Position numbers and translations under genes: made by a program. A stretch of DNA of 64,000 bases. Origin: Sitta carolinensis. Taxonomy: Eukaryota; Chordata; Aves; Passeriformes; Sittidae. The stretch lies in NCBI GenBank assembly GCA_032173965.1, contig CM063290.1:11743501-11807500 (forward strand), given 5' to 3'. Every line of letters starts with the position of its first letter. The stretch's first letter is position 1. Positions 63,601 to 64,000 of the stretch are shown one piece after another. The notes under the pieces were generated by a model. That model did no database searches, was not told the DNA's origin, and worked only from the letters and a program-made list of their open reading frames with translations.

Positions 63601-64000
63601 GTGTTGGACAGCAATGCTACTAGCGTGAGGGCGTTTGAGTAGCTTTGAACTGTATATCTGTAAAAATTAATACTATCATGATATTGATCTGTAATAACTC
63701 TGCTTGTCTGTAAAGCCCATAGACGAGTCATGCACTAGATGCTGTCTGAGCAAAGTGAGCTGGGGGGAAGAGGCAGCAGGAGGTGCTCAAGTGAAAGTTT
63801 CCTCTGGCTTCTCCATTGTAGGCACCTGTGTGGTGGAAGGAGACCCTCACTACCACACATTTGACAAGCAGTTACACCATTTCATGGGCACCTGCACCTA
63901 CACCCTCTCCAAGCTGTGTGAGAGCAACAGCTCCCTGCCCTACTTCAACGTGGAAGCAGCCAACGAGCACAGGGGAGGCAACACCCGTGTGTCCTACGTC
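36612..64000 (+). CDS. ZAN: Zonadhesin-like MAM/VWD multidomain gene (39 exons seen, 3' end beyond window)
   Basis: This entry spans the whole gene; exons are listed below. The protein is predicted to be secreted or displayed at the cell surface. Domain order: signal peptide, MAM, Thr/Pro linker, VWD-C8, TIL-VWD-C8, TIL-VWD-C8, linker (module 1); then MAM, three linkers and the same three VWD units and linker (module 2); then MAM, three linkers and the start of a VWD (module 3). Every VWD has GDPH, and each complete one has the CGxCG cysteine motif. Zonadhesin is the family that joins MAM with VWD/C8/TIL and mucin-like linkers; in mammals it sits in the sperm acrosome and binds the zona pellucida. 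FCGBP and mucins lack MAM and fit less well. Alternating MAM-VWD modules differ from the mammalian layout (MAMs at the N-terminus, then VWDs). A 1-base deletion at 50,273/50,274 breaks the frame in module 1. Orthology, rather than paralogy, is inferred. Confidence 0.85.
36686..39131 (+). other. Candidate intron 1 (2.4 kb), nothing else recognised
   Basis: GTAAGT to TTTCTTGACAG. AT-rich, with no further exon or named repeat seen. Confidence 0.45.
39132..39181 (+). CDS. ZAN: Candidate exon 2: short pre-MAM segment
   Basis: Fifty bases between a strong acceptor (TTTTTTTCTTGACAG) and a good donor (ACAG|GTAACT). Only one of three frames is open ([16 protein letters not shown]), and it is exactly the frame that joins exon 1 (phase 2) to the MAM exon (phase 1). 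The residues are basic and polar and show no domain. Confidence 0.5.
39272..39421 (+). CDS. ZAN: MAM domain 1, exon a
   Basis: Phase 1 to phase 1, 150 bases. Reads [19 protein letters not shown] and later [20 protein letters not shown], the classic start of a MAM domain: CDFE-like opening, FCDW, W(I)R, then the GP-D-YP-G run. It resembles the first MAM of zonadhesin most. The length is identical to the matching exons of modules 2 and 3. Confidence 0.93.
39422..41022 (+). other. Intron within MAM 1 (1.6 kb)
   Basis: AT-rich intron from GTAAGT to CTCTGCAG. The matching intron in modules 2 and 3 is only about 235 bp. No other feature seen. Confidence 0.85.
41023..41285 (+). CDS. ZAN: MAM domain 1, exon b
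   Basis: Phase 1 to 0, 263 bases. Begins [10 protein letters not shown] (the MAM G-Y-IY-E motif) and includes [20 protein letters not shown] (the C-hFxYhM-G core) and a [14 protein letters not shown] strand. One codon longer than its counterparts in modules 2 and 3. Confidence 0.93.
41892..41973 (+). CDS. ZAN: MAM domain 1, exon c (end of domain)
   Basis: Phase 0 to 1, 82 bases. Reads [20 protein letters not shown] then RVRDGPC, the usual MAM C-terminus (F-A-RG, then D-x-AhDNh, closing cysteine). Preceded by TGCCTAG and followed by G|GTAAGT. Confidence 0.93.
41974..43230 (+). other. Intron between MAM 1 and its linker (1.3 kb)
   Basis: AT-rich. A + frame at 42,783-43,058 (91 codons) has no motif and no splice sites that fit the gene. 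Confidence 0.8.
43231..43296 (+). CDS. ZAN: Thr/Pro linker, module 1
   Basis: Phase 1 to 1, 66 bases. Reads [20 protein letters not shown]: a mucin-like, potentially O-glycosylated spacer between MAM and VWD. Modules 2 and 3 have three such exons of 93 bases here. Confidence 0.88.
43566..43810 (+). CDS. ZAN: Da1: VWD, first half
   Basis: Phase 1 to 0, 245 bases. Contains [19 protein letters not shown], so the domain opens with the GDPH motif (43,586-43,597), then [11 protein letters not shown] and [14 protein letters not shown]. Its middle 119 bases (43,628-43,746) differ from the module 2 exon at only three synonymous sites, while the two sides are clearly diverged. Confidence 0.95.
43811..44863 (+). 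other. Intron within Da1 (1.05 kb)
   Basis: AT-rich. The matching intron of module 2 is 96 bp. No other feature recognised. Confidence 0.85.
44864..45147 (+). CDS. ZAN: Da1: VWD, second half
   Basis: Phase 0 to 2, 284 bases. Contains [20 protein letters not shown] and [20 protein letters not shown], including the CGxCG cysteine motif and the NYNG-DDF end of a VWD domain, then SLGNSWQV. Confidence 0.95.
45336..45850 (-). mobile_element. CR1-type LINE 3' fragment in the Da1 intron, - strand
   Basis: AGGCTGGAAAAGTCCTTTAA and TGAGTCCAACCC mark the inverted 3' end; the match continues through CAGCCTGTTCCAATGCTCAA, ACCTCCTTTCAGGGAGCTGC and GAATCAAGGTGTGGCCTCAA. It lies antisense in the intron between the VWD and C8 exons and is truncated near 45,850. 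Confidence 0.9.
45851..46937 (+). other. Rest of the intron between Da1 VWD and C8
   Basis: The intron (45,148-46,937) ends in a T-rich acceptor (TTTTTTTTCCACATTAG). Apart from the CR1 fragment I see nothing named in it. The matching intron in module 2 is 111 bp. Confidence 0.8.
46938..47215 (+). CDS. ZAN: Da1: C8 domain
   Basis: Phase 2 to 1, 278 bases. Cysteine-rich C8 pattern: [46 protein letters not shown] and WRNTTFC. Ends C|GTACGT. Confidence 0.95.
47216..49111 (+). other. Intron before Db1 (1.9 kb), last long AT-rich intron
   Basis: Ends TTCTTACACAG. It shows no similarity to the 294-bp intron at the same position in module 2 (56,827-57,120). A 112-codon + frame at 47,617 has no motif. 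The sharp change to GC-rich DNA begins at its 3' end. Confidence 0.85.
49112..49710 (+). CDS. ZAN: Db1: TIL domain and VWD first half, one exon
   Basis: Phase 1 to 0, 599 bases. [52 protein letters not shown]. Then a cysteine-rich spacer ([11 protein letters not shown]) and a VWD start with GDPHYQTFD (GDPH at 49,483-49,494). In Dc the same content is split over two exons. The first 29 bases differ from copy 2 at six sites; bases 49,141-49,487 match copy 2 exactly. Confidence 0.96.
50078..50641 (+). pseudogene. ZAN: Db1: VWD second half and C8, one exon, frameshifted
   Basis: The exon matches 58,086-58,650 but is 564 instead of 565 bases. A G is missing between 50,273 and 50,274 (AACAACC-CAGAG against AACAACCGCAGAG), so the frame after CGMCGNFNN runs into PEMTNT and a stop at 50,291-50,293. 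All downstream codons, including the C8 domain ([20 protein letters not shown] in the other frame), remain intact. Splice sites are normal. It is either a real recent null mutation in this module or a sequencing or assembly error. If real, translation would stop in the second VWD. Confidence 0.9.
50785..50984 (+). CDS. ZAN: Dc1: TIL domain
   Basis: Phase 1 to 0, 200 bases. [40 protein letters not shown] and [17 protein letters not shown]: the paired cysteines of a TIL module. Confidence 0.95.
51086..51466 (+). CDS. ZAN: Dc1: cysteine-rich spacer and VWD first half
   Basis: Phase 0 to 0, 381 bases. [20 protein letters not shown] leads into [20 protein letters not shown] (GDPH at 51,251-51,262) and [13 protein letters not shown]. 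Codon GTG at 51,101 (Val) is ATG (Met) in copy 2. Confidence 0.95.
51821..52107 (+). CDS. ZAN: Dc1: VWD second half
   Basis: Phase 0 to 2, 287 bases. [20 protein letters not shown] and [20 protein letters not shown], with the CGLCG motif as in VWF-type assemblies, then [13 protein letters not shown]. Confidence 0.95.
52516..52787 (+). CDS. ZAN: Dc1: C8 domain
   Basis: Phase 2 to 1, 272 bases. [56 protein letters not shown]. No TIL domain follows; the next exon is a Thr/Pro linker, so the VWD series of this module ends here. Confidence 0.95.
53080..53163 (+). CDS. ZAN: Thr/Pro linker at the end of module 1
   Basis: Phase 1 to 1, 84 bases: [20 protein letters not shown] and [10 protein letters not shown] short mucin-like spacer joining Dc to the next MAM. 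Confidence 0.9.
53343..53492 (+). CDS. ZAN: MAM domain 2, exon a
   Basis: Phase 1 to 1, 150 bases. [40 protein letters not shown]. Strongly diverged from MAM 1 but with the same length, phases and key positions. Confidence 0.93.
53728..53987 (+). CDS. ZAN: MAM domain 2, exon b
   Basis: Phase 1 to 0, 260 bases. [46 protein letters not shown]. Two synonymous differences from copy 2 (53,966 and 53,969). Confidence 0.94.
54091..54175 (+). CDS. ZAN: MAM domain 2, exon c
   Basis: Phase 0 to 1, 85 bases. [27 protein letters not shown]: the MAM C-terminus with the closing cysteine. Confidence 0.93.
54603..54695 (+). CDS. ZAN: Thr/Pro linker exon 1, module 2
   Basis: Phase 1 to 1, 93 bases. [20 protein letters not shown], then [10 protein letters not shown]. 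The exon and its upstream intron end are repeated 368 bp downstream. Confidence 0.9.
54971..55063 (+). CDS. ZAN: Thr/Pro linker exon 2, module 2 (tandem copy of linker exon 1)
   Basis: Encodes the same residues as the exon at 54,603, and the intron upstream (CTCCTCTTGTAACTCTCTCC, then TTTGCTAG) also matches. An intron-exon unit was duplicated in tandem before the 8-kb duplication, since both copies of the large unit carry it. Confidence 0.9.
55356..55448 (+). CDS. ZAN: Thr/Pro linker exon 3, module 2
   Basis: Phase 1 to 1, again 93 bases: [30 protein letters not shown]. Diverged sequence of equal length, so probably an older copy of the same linker exon. Contains an N-glycosylation sequon (NIT). 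Confidence 0.9.
55816..56057 (+). CDS. ZAN: Da2: VWD, first half
   Basis: Phase 1 to 0, 242 bases. [20 protein letters not shown] (GDPH at 55,833-55,844), [25 protein letters not shown]. Confidence 0.95.
56154..56437 (+). CDS. ZAN: Da2: VWD, second half
   Basis: Phase 0 to 2, 284 bases. [48 protein letters not shown]. Same length as the Da1 exon. Confidence 0.95.
56549..56826 (+). CDS. ZAN: Da2: C8 domain
   Basis: Phase 2 to 1, 278 bases. [57 protein letters not shown]. Same length as the Da1 C8 exon. Confidence 0.95.
57121..57719 (+). CDS. ZAN: Db2: TIL domain and VWD first half, one exon
   Basis: Phase 1 to 0, 599 bases. Identical to the Db1 exon after its first 29 bases except for GAT/GAC in the GDPH motif (57,492-57,503). 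The start reads [12 protein letters not shown] where Db1 reads [12 protein letters not shown]. Confidence 0.96.
58086..58650 (+). CDS. ZAN: Db2: VWD second half and C8, one intact exon
   Basis: Phase 0 to 1, 565 bases. [20 protein letters not shown], then C8 with [42 protein letters not shown]. In Da and Dc an intron separates the VWD and C8 parts; here they are fused. ATG at 58,221 (Met) is GTG (Val) in copy 1. Confidence 0.96.
58790..58989 (+). CDS. ZAN: Dc2: TIL domain
   Basis: Same 200 bases and protein as Dc1. The preceding intron is 4 bp shorter than in copy 1 and has several substitutions, the densest cluster of copy differences I found. Confidence 0.95.
59091..59471 (+). CDS. ZAN: Dc2: cysteine-rich spacer and VWD first half
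   Basis: As Dc1 but Met for Val at codon 59,106-59,108. GDPH at 59,256-59,267. Confidence 0.95.
59826..60112 (+). CDS. ZAN: Dc2: VWD second half
   Basis: No difference from the Dc1 exon seen by eye; carries [11 protein letters not shown]. Confidence 0.95.
60521..60792 (+). CDS. ZAN: Dc2: C8 domain
   Basis: No difference from the Dc1 exon seen by eye; again followed by a linker instead of a TIL domain. Confidence 0.95.
61085..61168 (+). CDS. ZAN: Thr/Pro linker at the end of module 2
   Basis: Identical to the linker at 53,080-53,163. Confidence 0.9.
61348..61497 (+). CDS. ZAN: MAM domain 3, exon a
   Basis: Identical to MAM 2 exon a, including both flanking splice sites. Confidence 0.93.
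61734..61993 (+). CDS. ZAN: MAM domain 3, exon b
   Basis: Encodes the same protein as MAM 2 exon b. The upstream intron has one extra C (CAGCCCGGG against CAGCCGGG). Confidence 0.94.
62097..62181 (+). CDS. ZAN: MAM domain 3, exon c
   Basis: Identical to MAM 2 exon c; the donor context differs by one base (GTACAAG against GTACAAA). Confidence 0.93.
62610..62702 (+). CDS. ZAN: Thr/Pro linker exon 1, module 3
   Basis: Identical to the exon at 54,603-54,695. Confidence 0.9.
62978..63070 (+). CDS. ZAN: Thr/Pro linker exon 2, module 3
   Basis: One synonymous difference (ACT for ACG) from the exon at 54,971; the ACT form matches linker exon 1. Confidence 0.9.
63362..63454 (+). CDS. ZAN: Thr/Pro linker exon 3, module 3
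   Basis: Identical to the exon at 55,356-55,448. Confidence 0.9.
63822..64000 (+). CDS. ZAN: Da3: VWD first half, cut by window end
   Basis: First 179 bases of the exon, matching Da2 (GDPH at 63,839-63,850). The exon, the rest of the domain and the gene continue outside the window. Confidence 0.94.

Larger units (their letters stand above)
49711..63821 (+). other. Short GC-rich introns of the duplicated region
   Basis: Introns here are about 70-530 bp, all GT-AG, and far richer in G and C than those before 49.1 kb. Those over 300 bp are 49,711-50,077, 51,467-51,820, 52,108-52,515, 54,176-54,602, 55,449-55,815 and their copy 2 equivalents. I recognise no other gene, RNA or transposon in them. 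Confidence 0.8.
57150..64000 (+). repeat. 8.0-kb tandem duplication, copy 2 (cut by window end)
   Basis: Head-to-tail copy of 49,141-57,149, visible for 6,851 bases. All exon lengths and splice sites agree with copy 1, apart from the base missing in copy 1. Whether a third copy follows cannot be seen here. Confidence 0.96.

Noticed and set aside
36612..64000. Identification as FCGBP, a gel-forming mucin or tectorin
   Set aside because: Those families share VWD/C8/TIL domains but lack MAM domains. MAM is present three times here, joined by Thr/Pro linkers, which fits zonadhesin best.

Overview
The window looks like a stretch of a bird nuclear genome. The evidence is a set of CR1-type LINE copies with the avian 3' end (ATTCTGTG repeats), one solo LTR of an endogenous retrovirus, long AT-rich intergenic DNA, and a single large intron-rich gene on the + strand. 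No prokaryotic features, tRNA or rRNA genes are visible.

Layout. Bases 1 to about 36,600 hold no gene I can support. They contain a decayed CR1 element (about 1860-4347, + strand), a 1,388-bp solo LTR with an AGTGG target-site duplication (5863-7250), three shorter CR1 pieces on the - strand (18,697-19,160; 21,373-21,530; 23,690-24,068), a few microsatellites and an unexplained GC-rich island (28,570-28,950). From about 36.6 kb to the window end runs a zonadhesin-like gene (ZAN-like). I mapped 39 exons by GT/AG splice sites, matching intron phases and domain content. They give about 8.8 kb of coding sequence (about 2,930 codons), and the gene continues beyond base 64,000.

The encoded protein is a large secreted or cell-surface multidomain protein. 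After a predicted signal peptide it carries repeats of one module: MAM domain, Thr/Pro-rich (mucin-like) linker, VWD-C8 (called Da here), TIL-VWD-C8 (Db), TIL-VWD-C8 (Dc), Thr/Pro linker. Module 1 (39.3-53.2 kb) begins with AT-rich DNA and long introns. Module 2 (53.3-61.2 kb) is complete. Module 3 (61.3 kb onward) is cut by the window edge. MAM plus VWD/C8/TIL in one chain is the combination known from zonadhesin, the sperm acrosomal protein that binds the egg coat.

The main finding is an approximately 8.0-kb tandem duplication. The segment Db-Dc-linker-MAM-3 linkers-Da at 49,141-57,149 is followed head-to-tail by a nearly identical copy, introns included, from 57,150 past the window end. 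The unit is 1,322 codons long and starts and ends in the same intron phase, so the reading frame is kept. Copy 1 lacks one base at 50,273/50,274, which breaks the frame inside its Db domain; copy 2 is intact there. Older layers of duplication are visible too: a 368-bp intron-exon duplication of the linker, a 119-bp tract in the first Da exon that looks like gene conversion, and loss of two introns in Db.
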